Origin: Carboxylicivirga agarovorans
GTDB lineage: Bacteria; Bacteroidota; Bacteroidia; Bacteroidales; Marinilabiliaceae
Direction: 5' to 3'
Length of the DNA stretch: 64,000 nt
NCBI RefSeq assembly: GCF_050589845.1
Contig: NZ_JBNGPA010000008.1
Location: 1-64,000 of the forward strand
Shown here: positions 1-6,683 of the stretch, in pieces
Numbering within the stretch: position 1 is the stretch's first letter
Layout: every line of letters begins with the position of its first letter
The notes under the pieces: model-generated
What the model was told of the DNA's origin: nothing
Seen by the model: only the letters and a program-made list of their open reading frames with translations
Databases searched by the model: none
Translations under genes and position numbers: made by a program

Positions 1-120
1 TTTATAGTGTTGTTCAAAACAAGAAACCATACAGTCAAGACTATATTTGTCTTGATCCTAGAGAAAGAAATATGAACAGCTCCAATGAAAAAGTGGCTTA
101 AAAAATTGTAATTTATTAGA

Positions 121-418
121 GTATATCCGTGGTCAAAAGAAAAAGAAAAAGAAAACCGTGGTTTCAAAGGAAGTAGAGTATTGTACAAACAAATGATTTA
201 AATAAATAAAAAAAGAATGAACCACGAATTACACGAATTGTGCAATCGCTACGCGATTACTATGGCGCAGCCATAATCCGTTAAATCCGATTACCACGAT
301 GGCTATCAGGGTACACGAATCATTGACTAGACCATTTGATTATTGTTACAACTAATCGCTAAGCGATTAGATAATCCGTGTAATCCGTGGTCAAAAGGAA
401 GAAATCCGTGGTTACAAA
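121..418. repeat. Cluster of intergenic inverted-repeat elements
   Basis: This is non-coding DNA built from short related words. The 19-mer ACCACGAATTACACGAATT at 221-239 is matched by an inverted copy at 373-391 (AATCCGTGTAATCCGTGGT) with two mismatches. Between them lies a back-to-back inner junction: AATCCGTTAAATCCG at 276-290, then ACCACGAT from 293. This makes two tandem hairpin-like units. Perfect small hairpins sit inside the units: AATCGC/GCGATT at 244-258, TATGGC/GCCATA at 261-275 and CTAATCGC/GCGATTAG at 352-370. Further fragments of the word (ATCCGTGGT) lie at 125-133 and 403-411. Similar ACCACGAATT-type intergenic repeats are common in Bacteroidota and other phyla, but their role is not established. 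No gene is supported in 1-584. Confidence 0.75.
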
Positions 419-540
419 AATCAGTTTCTTTGTTCATCAATATAATTTATACACAATCGAGCATTGGCTATGCCGGTGCATGGAACTGAAGTGCGCGGAA
501 GTACCATTACCAGCTGTATACAAAAGCATCCATAAAAAAA

Positions 541-564
541 CCCGGAACAGCAAGCTATTCCGGG
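541..564 (-). terminator. Rho-independent terminator of the nitroreductase gene
   Basis: CCCGGAA (541-547) pairs with TTCCGGG (558-564), extended by A/T pairs. Read on the minus strand, the stem is followed directly by a run of seven T, just downstream of the stop at 585. Confidence 0.85.
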
Positions 565-584
565 TTTCACAGGTGTTTATAATA

Positions 585-1118
585 TTATTTTTTCAACGGC
601 GTTCCATATACTTCTTCAAATGCAACTTCTGAAAAAGCTTTGCGCTTCTTTTCCGGTGCTTTATTATCGACAGGGTAGCCCAAAGGCAGGAGCGCTATTG
701 GTTCAACATGCTCAGGCAACTGTAATATTTCCCTTACAATAGTTGGATTAAAATGACACACCCAGCAGGTTCCCAGCCCTAGCTCTGTGGCCCGCAAGGT
801 CATGTGGTCAATAGCAATAGCTGCATCCACATCGCAATGGTCTTTCTGATCTACCGATCGCTTCCACGATTCTTCATGATCGCCACAAACAACAATCATT
901 TGCGGCACATTTTTAAACCACTCCCTGTCATACGCTGTCTTCAACTTATTCAGATTTTCATCATCTGAAATCAGAATAAAGTTCCATGGCTGTTTGTTGG
1001 CTGCCGAAGGAGCCATGCGACCTGCTTCCAAAACTTCAATGACTAAAGCCTTAGAAACTTTTAACGGTTTGTATTCTCTGATAGAATATCGCTCGCGAAG
1101 TAATTGGTTAAAATGCAT
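585..1118 (-). CDS. Nitroreductase family FMN-dependent oxidoreductase
   Basis: This 177-residue protein matches the small FMN-binding nitroreductase fold, which reduces nitro compounds, quinones or flavins with NAD(P)H in the cytoplasm. The N-terminal R-Y-S-I-R-E-Y motif (residues 9-15) and the A-P-S-A-A-N-K-Q-P-W segment (36-45) are the family's phosphate- and FMN-contacting regions. The GLGTCWV stretch (114-120) and the LPLGYP motif near residue 145, followed by the usual basic PEKKRK tail, complete the pattern. Length is normal for the compact subgroup. It is transcribed alone, divergently from the YdcF-like gene, with a TAnnTTTG motif about 50 bases upstream and a clear terminator downstream. 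The physiological substrate cannot be read from sequence. Confidence 0.9.
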   Translation of the reverse strand: MHFNQLLRERYSIREYKPLKVSKALVIEVLEAGRMAPSAANKQPWNFILISDDENLNKLKTAYDREWFKNVPQMIVVCGDHEESWKRSVDQKDHCDVDAAIAIDHMTLRATELGLGTCWVCHFNPTIVREILQLPEHVEPIALLPLGYPVDNKAPEKKRKAFSEVAFEEVYGTPLKK

Positions 1119-1167
1119 AAAACAGGATTTTGTTCGATTGCTTATTTTGTTTTTCTTTTCTTTACAA

Positions 1168-1175
1168 CAAAATTA
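1168..1175 (-). promoter_or_regulatory. Putative Bacteroidota -7 promoter (nitroreductase)
   Basis: The minus strand reads TAATTTTG, fitting the TAnnTTTG consensus of the phylum's primary sigma factor, about 50 bases before the start at 1118. No convincing -33 TTG was seen. Confidence 0.45.
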
Positions 1176-1213
1176 AAAGGACTGGTGTAACTTCCAAATT
1201 TTAGTTAAAACAA

Positions 1214-1978
1214 ATGTTTTTCTTACTATCTAAAATATTAAGCTTTTTGCTGATTCCATTTAACTGGTGCGTACTTTTACTTGTACTTACTTTATTTATT
1301 AAGTCGAGATCAGTTAAAAAGCTCAGCTTCATTTCTGCGGCTCTTATCTTTTTGTTTTTCTCCAACTCGTATATATTTCAGAAAATAACAAAAGCCTGGG
1401 AATATCCGGCTCATTCACTCCAAGATCAACAGTATAGCGTAAAGCCCTTGGTTCTTTTAGGTGGATTATCGGATTATGAAGATGCCATCCAACGCATACA
1501 TTTTTATGAGGCCAGTGACCGTTTGCTACAGACCATATTGCTCCATAACATGAACAAAGAAAGGCCAATAGTAATAAGTGGTGGCTCTGCAGAAATATAC
1601 TTCACTGAACGACCGGAAGCAGATTACCTGCAAGAATACTTAATTAATATTGGTATTGACTCATCGAAGATCCACTTTGAACAGCAATCGAGAAATACTT
1701 TTGAAAATGCATTATACTCGGCTGCCTTATTTGATAGCTTATATCTCAAAAAGGACATCGCCCTGATAACATCGGCCTTTCATATGAAACGTGCTAAAGC
1801 TTGCTTTGAAAAACAGGGCTTTAAGGTTGATGCCATATCAACACACCTTATCAGCTCTCATCAACCACTTAAACCGGCCGATTATTTTCTCCCCTCTCTC
1901 ACAACGCTTCAATTGTGGCCTCTTTTATTAAAAGAATGGATGGGAATACTTGTCTATAAAATAAAACATTACATCTAA
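1214..1978 (+). CDS. YdcF/ElyC/SanA-like DUF218 membrane protein
   Basis: This 254-residue protein has two hydrophobic N-terminal segments (about residues 4-26 and 34-53). They are followed by a DUF218 domain: VLLGG near residue 80, a V-I-S-G-G-S segment, the acidic ERPEADYLQEYL helix, the Q-S-R-N-T-F-E-N-A motif, and the late ITSAFHMKRA strand-helix. This is the layout of ElyC/SanA proteins, linked in enterobacteria to cell-envelope integrity and lipid-carrier or vancomycin-sensitivity phenotypes. The biochemical activity of the family is not settled. It stands alone, divergent from the nitroreductase. The first ATG gives a complete first membrane helix and is kept as the start. Confidence 0.85.
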   Translation: MFFLLSKILSFLLIPFNWCVLLLVLTLFIKSRSVKKLSFISAALIFLFFSNSYIFQKITKAWEYPAHSLQDQQYSVKPLVLLGGLSDYEDAIQRIHFYEASDRLLQTILLHNMNKERPIVISGGSAEIYFTERPEADYLQEYLINIGIDSSKIHFEQQSRNTFENALYSAALFDSLYLKKDIALITSAFHMKRAKACFEKQGFKVDAISTHLISSHQPLKPADYFLPSLTTLQLWPLLLKEWMGILVYKIKHYI

Positions 1979-2353
1979 AAGTCGCCGCTGGTTATCCTGG
2001 GAAAATGCCTTTAAAATACTATTTGATAATCCTTTATTTTTTTAACCTCGGAAGAATTTCAGAATAATCACCTATTTATGTAATTACATTCCTGCGGATT
2101 AAATTTACAGTAATATATAATTGTCTGTTTTTAAGCATCGATGAATAAACACGGTGACACAAAGGCTCAGAGTTATATTGATTCTTAATATAAAAATCTG
2201 CGACTCAGTGCCTCTTCAGGTATGCGGAACTATTTGTGTTAATTGGTGAACCCCGATAGCTATCGGGGTGTGGTCTTATATTTTACAGGTAATGTTAAAA
2301 ATGAAATCCCCGTTAATCATTGTTACCGGCGACTTAAGACAGTTTGTATATTC
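1979..2353. other. Gene-free stretch with repeat remnants
   Basis: No open frame with coding character is seen here. The stretch carries a degenerate inverted repeat around 2161-2215 (AAAGGCTCAGAGTT against GACTCAGTGCCTCT) next to GGTGACACAAAGG, a word typical of intergenic repeats in this phylum. It also holds a perfect 18-bp palindrome at 2251-2268. Confidence 0.6.
2251..2268. repeat. Perfect palindrome CCCCGATAGCTATCGGGG
   Basis: This is an 18-bp perfect palindrome in a non-coding stretch. A degenerate copy matching 15 of 18 positions lies at 294-311, inserted within an ACCACGA...TACACGAAT repeat unit. That suggests a mobile or amplified palindromic word. Confidence 0.7.
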
Positions 2354-2899
2354 TTATATACCAACACCAAAACCTACACTAAAAATAGGCTCCCACGATT
2401 TATAAGGAGAATATTTATGCTGCAACACGTCAAACAACACCTGTACAGTCAAGAAGCTACGTTGTGATATCATTTTCCTGTATCCTCCTCCGAAATATAT
2501 AAAGGGAACAAAGTTTCGTTCTTTTTTCAATAAGGTAGTGTAGCGTTCCATGCTGTAACCTGCAAATTCACCATGAGCATATAGGGATGGTCGTATATTA
2601 TATTGTGCAAACAAGCGACCACCAAACTGATTATAGGTTAAAGCAGGGTCGTATCTTTTATCTTTTGTATATTGGTACTCGATTCCTAAGCCGGCATACA
2701 CTTTGGGGTTTAAGCGTGCTCCAATAACCGGGCTTATGATTAAATTCGTATAATCTCCGAATGTTAATCCAATACTACCACCGGTAAATAGTTTGTCTTT
2801 GAATGCTGGCTTTTCTTCATTCGTTTCCTCCTGGGCTATGGCACCAAGGTTGAAAACAGCTAATAAAGCACATACGAGAATAATTTTTACTCTTTTCAT
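2354..2899 (-). CDS. Predicted outer-membrane beta-barrel protein
   Basis: The protein is 181 residues if started at the ATG at 2899 (MKRVKIILV), which directly opens a signal peptide ending near NLGAIAQ. An upstream in-frame start at 2935 would overlap the preceding gene and put 12 non-signal residues first, so it is not used. The mature part alternates hydrophobic and polar residues with many Gly, Tyr and Phe (GGSIGLTFGDY, VYAGLGIEYQY, FGGRLFAQYNI, SVGFGVGI at the C-terminus). This is the pattern of a small OmpW/OprF-like porin barrel, about eight strands. It lies 10 bases downstream of a small CxxC protein and is probably co-transcribed. The substrate or role is unknown. Confidence 0.75.
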   Translation of the reverse strand: MKRVKIILVCALLAVFNLGAIAQEETNEEKPAFKDKLFTGGSIGLTFGDYTNLIISPVIGARLNPKVYAGLGIEYQYTKDKRYDPALTYNQFGGRLFAQYNIRPSLYAHGEFAGYSMERYTTLLKKERNFVPFIYFGGGYRKMISQRSFLTVQVLFDVLQHKYSPYKSWEPIFSVGFGVGI

Positions 2900-2909
2900 A
2901 ATTGCGGGA

Positions 2910-3107
2910 TTAGATACAACCACAAACAAAACCATCGGCTAAGCCTTCAAGCAGTTCATTAACCTTTTGCCGCTCTTTATCAGAGCCTTTGCAATTATCG
3001 CAAACCGGCATATTGACCTGCTTATGATAGCTCATATTACCATCGTTAATACTTGCATCACAAACAAAGCATTGATACAACTTGTTAGTATTTATTATCT
3101 GTGGCAT
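2910..3107 (-). CDS. Small CxxC protein, putative zinc ribbon
   Basis: This 65-residue protein has two CxxC knuckles, CFVC at about residue 13 and CDNC at about 36, the classic spacing of a zinc ribbon, plus a C-terminal FVCGCI ending. There is no signal peptide or membrane segment, so it should be cytoplasmic. It precedes the outer-membrane barrel gene by 10 bases and has a TATTTTTG promoter-like motif about 28 bases upstream. I do not recognise the family. Metal binding is inferred from the cysteine spacing only. It could be a regulator, an adaptor or a small RNA- or DNA-binding protein. Confidence 0.65.
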   Translation of the reverse strand: MPQIINTNKLYQCFVCDASINDGNMSYHKQVNMPVCDNCKGSDKERQKVNELLEGLADGFVCGCI

Positions 3108-3134
3108 ATTATTTGGTTACAAATAAAGTGATTA

Positions 3135-3142
3135 CAAAAATA
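3135..3142 (-). promoter_or_regulatory. Putative -7 promoter (CxxC protein / barrel operon)
   Basis: The minus strand reads TATTTTTG, matching TAnnTTTG, 28 bases before the start at 3107. Confidence 0.45.
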
Positions 3143-3284
3143 TAACATTTAATGCGAATGTGCGAAATAAAGAAATATGTAATTAAAACCGTAAATTGGC
3201 TTATAAAGCATAAAGTGATGTAGAAAGGGCACTCTAACACATCATTTTACAAGTAAATAATAGTTAACCTTAAATAATAGAGTT

Positions 3285-3818
3285 ATGAAATCGCTTATTG
3301 GTCTCCTGGTATTATCAAGCATTTTGGTATTGCCTATTGAAAATGCAAATGCACAGAGTAAGAAAAAGAAAAATAAAAAAGAGCGCAGGATGGAACAGTT
3401 TGTCGAAACACAAAAGCTGGTCGACAGTAAGGCGTTTATTTTTGTGCCAGACAGAGCCTTCCCTCAAGGTGGTCGTTCCATTGACCTTACAACTAACTAT
3501 GGTTTCATAAAGGTCATGAACACAGAAACAGAAGGTGACATGCCATTTTTCGGACGTGGCTTCTCTGTACCTTATGGTGGTGACGGCGGCATTAAATTCG
3601 ATAAAACAGCAATTAAAGACGAAAAGCTGGAGATAAATGAGAAAAAAATGCGCATCTCCTACAGTTTTGAAGCTGCAGGAGAAAATGACACTTTCCGCAT
3701 TAGCATGGATATCTCATACAGTGGCAGTGCCTCTGTAACTGTAATCAGTAACAACCGAAGCAGCATTAGTTATAATGGTGAAATATCAGAACTGGAAGAC
3801 GAACAGGATAAAGAGTAA
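3285..3818 (+). CDS. DUF4251 family secreted protein
   Basis: This 177-residue protein has a signal peptide (MKSLIGLLVLSSILVLPIENANAQ) followed by a strongly basic stretch (SKKKKNKKERR). It then has the globular part typical of DUF4251: a lone helix (QFVETQKLVDSKAFIFVPDRAFP), the PQGGRSIDLTTNYGFIKV strand region, a PFFGRGF-PYGGDGGIKF segment and a final beta-rich part ending in an acidic tail. The family is common in Bacteroidales and predicted to be periplasmic; its function is unknown. It is monocistronic and is followed by an inverted-repeat element. The start is fixed by the signal peptide. Confidence 0.85.
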   Translation: MKSLIGLLVLSSILVLPIENANAQSKKKKNKKERRMEQFVETQKLVDSKAFIFVPDRAFPQGGRSIDLTTNYGFIKVMNTETEGDMPFFGRGFSVPYGGDGGIKFDKTAIKDEKLEINEKKMRISYSFEAAGENDTFRISMDISYSGSASVTVISNNRSSISYNGEISELEDEQDKE

Positions 3819-3844
3819 TGTACTTTAAAATAAACAAACGAGGA

Positions 3845-3989
3845 TGTCCAAATTTTAAGTTTCACGCTAAGGCCGCTAAGAATTACGCCAAGACAACAAA
3901 GTATATGATGTTATTTTTCAACACCTTGCGTGCTTTGCGTTTTTTTTTTCGTTTGCGTTCTTTGCGAGCAATTTCTTTCATTTTGGACA
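3845..3989. repeat. Intergenic inverted-repeat element with GCAAAG/CTTTGCG words
   Basis: The outer ends are inverted: TGTCCAAA at 3845-3852 and TTTGGACA at 3982-3989. The left arm carries TTTCACGCTAAGG, GCTAAGAATTACGCCAAG. The right arm carries the complementary family CTTGCGTGCTTTGCG ... TTTGCGTTCTTTGCGAGC, separated by a run of T. No protein is encoded. The organisation resembles the element at 221-391 although the words differ. Confidence 0.65.
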
Positions 3990-4018
3990 GCCCCGTTTTT
4001 ATTAACCTTTAATCAATA

Positions 4019-5689
4019 TTACTTGCCAAGCAGCAAAATATCATAATCTGTATTTAAAGCTACCTGGTTGTTCTTAACCTTAACCGTTTGCCCCGAATAG
4101 TAATCTTTAACCATATCTCCATTTGCAAACACACCGCTTACATCAACAGACTTGGCACCCAATGGTAGATCAAGGCCTACAATCACCTTATCATTATAAT
4201 CTCCAGATACATATTCACGCTTGAAATAGTAAGGCTCATTACTTATCATCTGGTGAACACCCGCTCCTACCGATGGATGGGCGGCCCTGAACTGTCCCAG
4301 TTTTTGCCAATGTGCAAGAATGGCTTTTACAGTAATACCGTTCACATCTTTATTGCTTGCCAACTCTTCCCAGTTCATAAATGAACGTAAGGTTGCATCA
4401 CCAACTGTACCTTCGATCTCCAGGCTACGACCTGTTTCATCGCCATAATAGACTTGTGATGATCCGGGGCATAACAACAGCTTGGTTCCTGCTTCAATGG
4501 TTTTGATGCGCTGTTTATCAAATGGCCCGCCATCATCATGCGATGCGGCATAATTGACAATAACCTGTCCTTTAAGCGGTCCGTTTAACGCGGTGCTATA
4601 CTTAGAAAAAATCTCTTCGTATGTTTTAGTGGCGTCGTACTTAAATTCGAAATTGATGAGACCTTGCATTCCATTGGCAAAATAATCGACTTTACGATCG
4701 CCAAAATCAAACCATCTACCACCGGAAACACCGTAGTTATACACCTCACCTACCATGTAAAACTCATTTTCATCCATCACCAGGTCAGGATTAGCAGCTT
4801 TCCAGTCGGCAAAGGCTTTAACGGCTTCTTTCCATAGATCAGCCCATACATCTTCCTCTGTGTGCTTTACCGTATCTAAACGAAAAGCATCAATTCCGTA
4901 CTTACGAATGTAGTCAGTTAACCATTTGATTATATAATAACGTGGCGTACGTGGATAACCTGTTGCGCTAAAAAATGCATCAAGCTCTTCCATCTCTTTT
5001 TCCAGACGACCTTCGTCAGCCCATTTATCCATTAATGACTTCGGCAGCTCAACTTCCTGTGTGCTTTCTGTTCTGATATCAGGTAGATTCTCAACCAAAG
5101 TACAGGTTACAGTCGACTCGTAATCCTGGTAACGACATTGAGGCTCAGTACGCACCCATTCATCACCCCATAGCGGATCTTGTGATGTAACAGGTCCTGT
5201 ATGATTGATCACAACATCTAACACAATTCGAATACCGTGTTCATGAGCTGTTTGAACCAGCTCACTCAGCTCTTCCTCTGTACCAAAGTTAGGTTCCAAA
5301 GCTGTCCAGTCCCTTGCCCAGTATCCATGAAAACCATAAGTAACACCTGTTCCTTCATCAACCGAACCATGTATTTGCTCCACAACCGGACTAAACCAGA
5401 TGGCATTGATTCCTAAATCGGTGAAATACCCTTCTTTTATCTTTTGGGTAATACCTTTTAAGTCACCGCCCATAAAACCACGTAATGTTCCGGTTTCTTC
5501 TGTTCTGTTAAAGTTCAAATCATTGGATGTGTTACCGTTATTAAAACGATCGGTCAAAAGAAAGTAAATATTCGCGTTCTCCCACACAAAAGGTACTTCT
5601 GCTTTCTTTGTATCCGTATTCGTCTCTTTTGTTAAACACGATGTCAGACCTAGTGCTACCAGCAATAGCAAGCTCATTATGCTTTTCAT
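4019..5689 (-). CDS. GH13 alpha-amylase-type lipoprotein
   Basis: This 556-residue protein is exported as a lipoprotein: signal sequence with lipobox LTSC, Cys18. The GH13 (beta/alpha)8 barrel is complete. Region I is DVVINH (158-163). Region II is GIDAFRLDTVKH (265-276) with nucleophile Asp272. Region III is YMVGEVYN with acid/base Glu315. Region IV is ASHDD with His384 and Asp385. The ORF begins the barrel with VWENANIYFLLTDRFNNG, typical of alpha-amylases and cyclomaltodextrinase relatives, and ends in a short beta-sandwich domain C. It should cleave alpha-1,4-glucans such as starch or glycogen fragments in the periplasm or at the outer membrane. It stands alone, not inside a sus locus. 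Exact specificity is uncertain. Confidence 0.93.
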   Translation of the reverse strand: MKSIMSLLLLVALGLTSCLTKETNTDTKKAEVPFVWENANIYFLLTDRFNNGNTSNDLNFNRTEETGTLRGFMGGDLKGITQKIKEGYFTDLGINAIWFSPVVEQIHGSVDEGTGVTYGFHGYWARDWTALEPNFGTEEELSELVQTAHEHGIRIVLDVVINHTGPVTSQDPLWGDEWVRTEPQCRYQDYESTVTCTLVENLPDIRTESTQEVELPKSLMDKWADEGRLEKEMEELDAFFSATGYPRTPRYYIIKWLTDYIRKYGIDAFRLDTVKHTEEDVWADLWKEAVKAFADWKAANPDLVMDENEFYMVGEVYNYGVSGGRWFDFGDRKVDYFANGMQGLINFEFKYDATKTYEEIFSKYSTALNGPLKGQVIVNYAASHDDGGPFDKQRIKTIEAGTKLLLCPGSSQVYYGDETGRSLEIEGTVGDATLRSFMNWEELASNKDVNGITVKAILAHWQKLGQFRAAHPSVGAGVHQMISNEPYYFKREYVSGDYNDKVIVGLDLPLGAKSVDVSGVFANGDMVKDYYSGQTVKVKNNQVALNTDYDILLLGK

Positions 5690-5944
5690 AATCTTATCAA
5701 TTAGTTTCCTGTAAATTTAAGAAAGCCTGCTAACACTTGCGTAATAGCTCATGGTTCAATCAAAGAACACACACGCACATAAACCTCATTATCTGCCACA
5801 TACAACACTTCCAACCCACTACACTTTTAAATTTTGACTGTTCCGAAAAGGTTTGCAGAAATCAATCACTTATGGCTGTTTCCTTGGATTCCTGATAAAA
5901 TTTCTACTTTTATCCATTGAATAACCTTAACAAATAATACTAAT

Positions 5945-6679
5945 ATGACTAAATCAACACAGCTTAAAACCAGGTACACAATAACATCAGCCGATACAGA
6001 TATGTTTTCCAGGTTAAAGCCCGGAGCATTGGTTAATTATTTAATACAATCAGCCATCTCCTCAGCCGAGAACCTTGGGTTTGGATTTGATGACCTGAAA
6101 GAAGAGCATCTTTTTTGGGTATTAAACCGTTTAAGCATTGAGATTTATCGCCCCCTTATGTGGAACGAGCAGATTGAGGTGGAAACCTGGCCCAAAAACA
6201 TTGAGCGTATCTTCTATATCCGTGATTTTATAATAAGAGACGCACAAGGTAAAATAGTAGCCAAAGCGAGTTCGGCCTGGCTGGCCATAGACCTGGATAC
6301 TAAGCACCCGGGGTACTTCAATAAGGAGAAAATGGAAATATTCACCGCACTGAAAGATGTTAATGCCCTTGAATATACACCTGAAAAACTTGGAGGCGTC
6401 AAAAAACAGTCTGAAACAAGCATTACACCAACATACTTTGACATTGACCTGAACAAACATGTAACATCTACACGTTACGTCGATTGGATGATGGATACCT
6501 TCTCCATTGACTTTCACAAGAATAACTATCCAAAATCACTATCTATCAACTACATAAAAGAGACTATGATCGGGGAAACAATAGTTATTTCCAACCAGGC
6601 TGATAGCAATATTCATCGCTTTGAAGGGTTTAATCCCGCTCAAAACAAAATCGCTTTCAGAACTAAAGTTGAATTCTGA
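5945..6679 (+). CDS. Acyl-ACP thioesterase
   Basis: This 244-residue protein has two hot-dog domains as in plant FatA/FatB and bacterial acyl-ACP thioesterases, which release free fatty acids from acyl carrier protein. The first domain spans about residues 1-135 (the ITSADTDMFSRLKPGALVNYLIQSA helix, then NRLSIEIYRPLMWNEQIEVETWP). The second starts near 155 and carries the active-site region DIDLNKHVTSTRYVDW (166-181), with Asn170 and His172 in the expected DxNxH arrangement. The later Asn of the plant motif (HVNN) is replaced by Thr/Ser. It is cytoplasmic with no signal peptide. It converges with the radical SAM gene, with only four bases between the stop codons and no terminator between. Confidence 0.9.
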   Translation: MTKSTQLKTRYTITSADTDMFSRLKPGALVNYLIQSAISSAENLGFGFDDLKEEHLFWVLNRLSIEIYRPLMWNEQIEVETWPKNIERIFYIRDFIIRDAQGKIVAKASSAWLAIDLDTKHPGYFNKEKMEIFTALKDVNALEYTPEKLGGVKKQSETSITPTYFDIDLNKHVTSTRYVDWMMDTFSIDFHKNNYPKSLSINYIKETMIGETIVISNQADSNIHRFEGFNPAQNKIAFRTKVEF

Positions 6680-6683
6680 TTAT

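Noticed and set aside
387..632. 81-codon plus-strand frame
   Set aside because: It runs through the repeat element, the terminator hairpin and into the nitroreductase gene on the other strand; the translated sequence has no domain.
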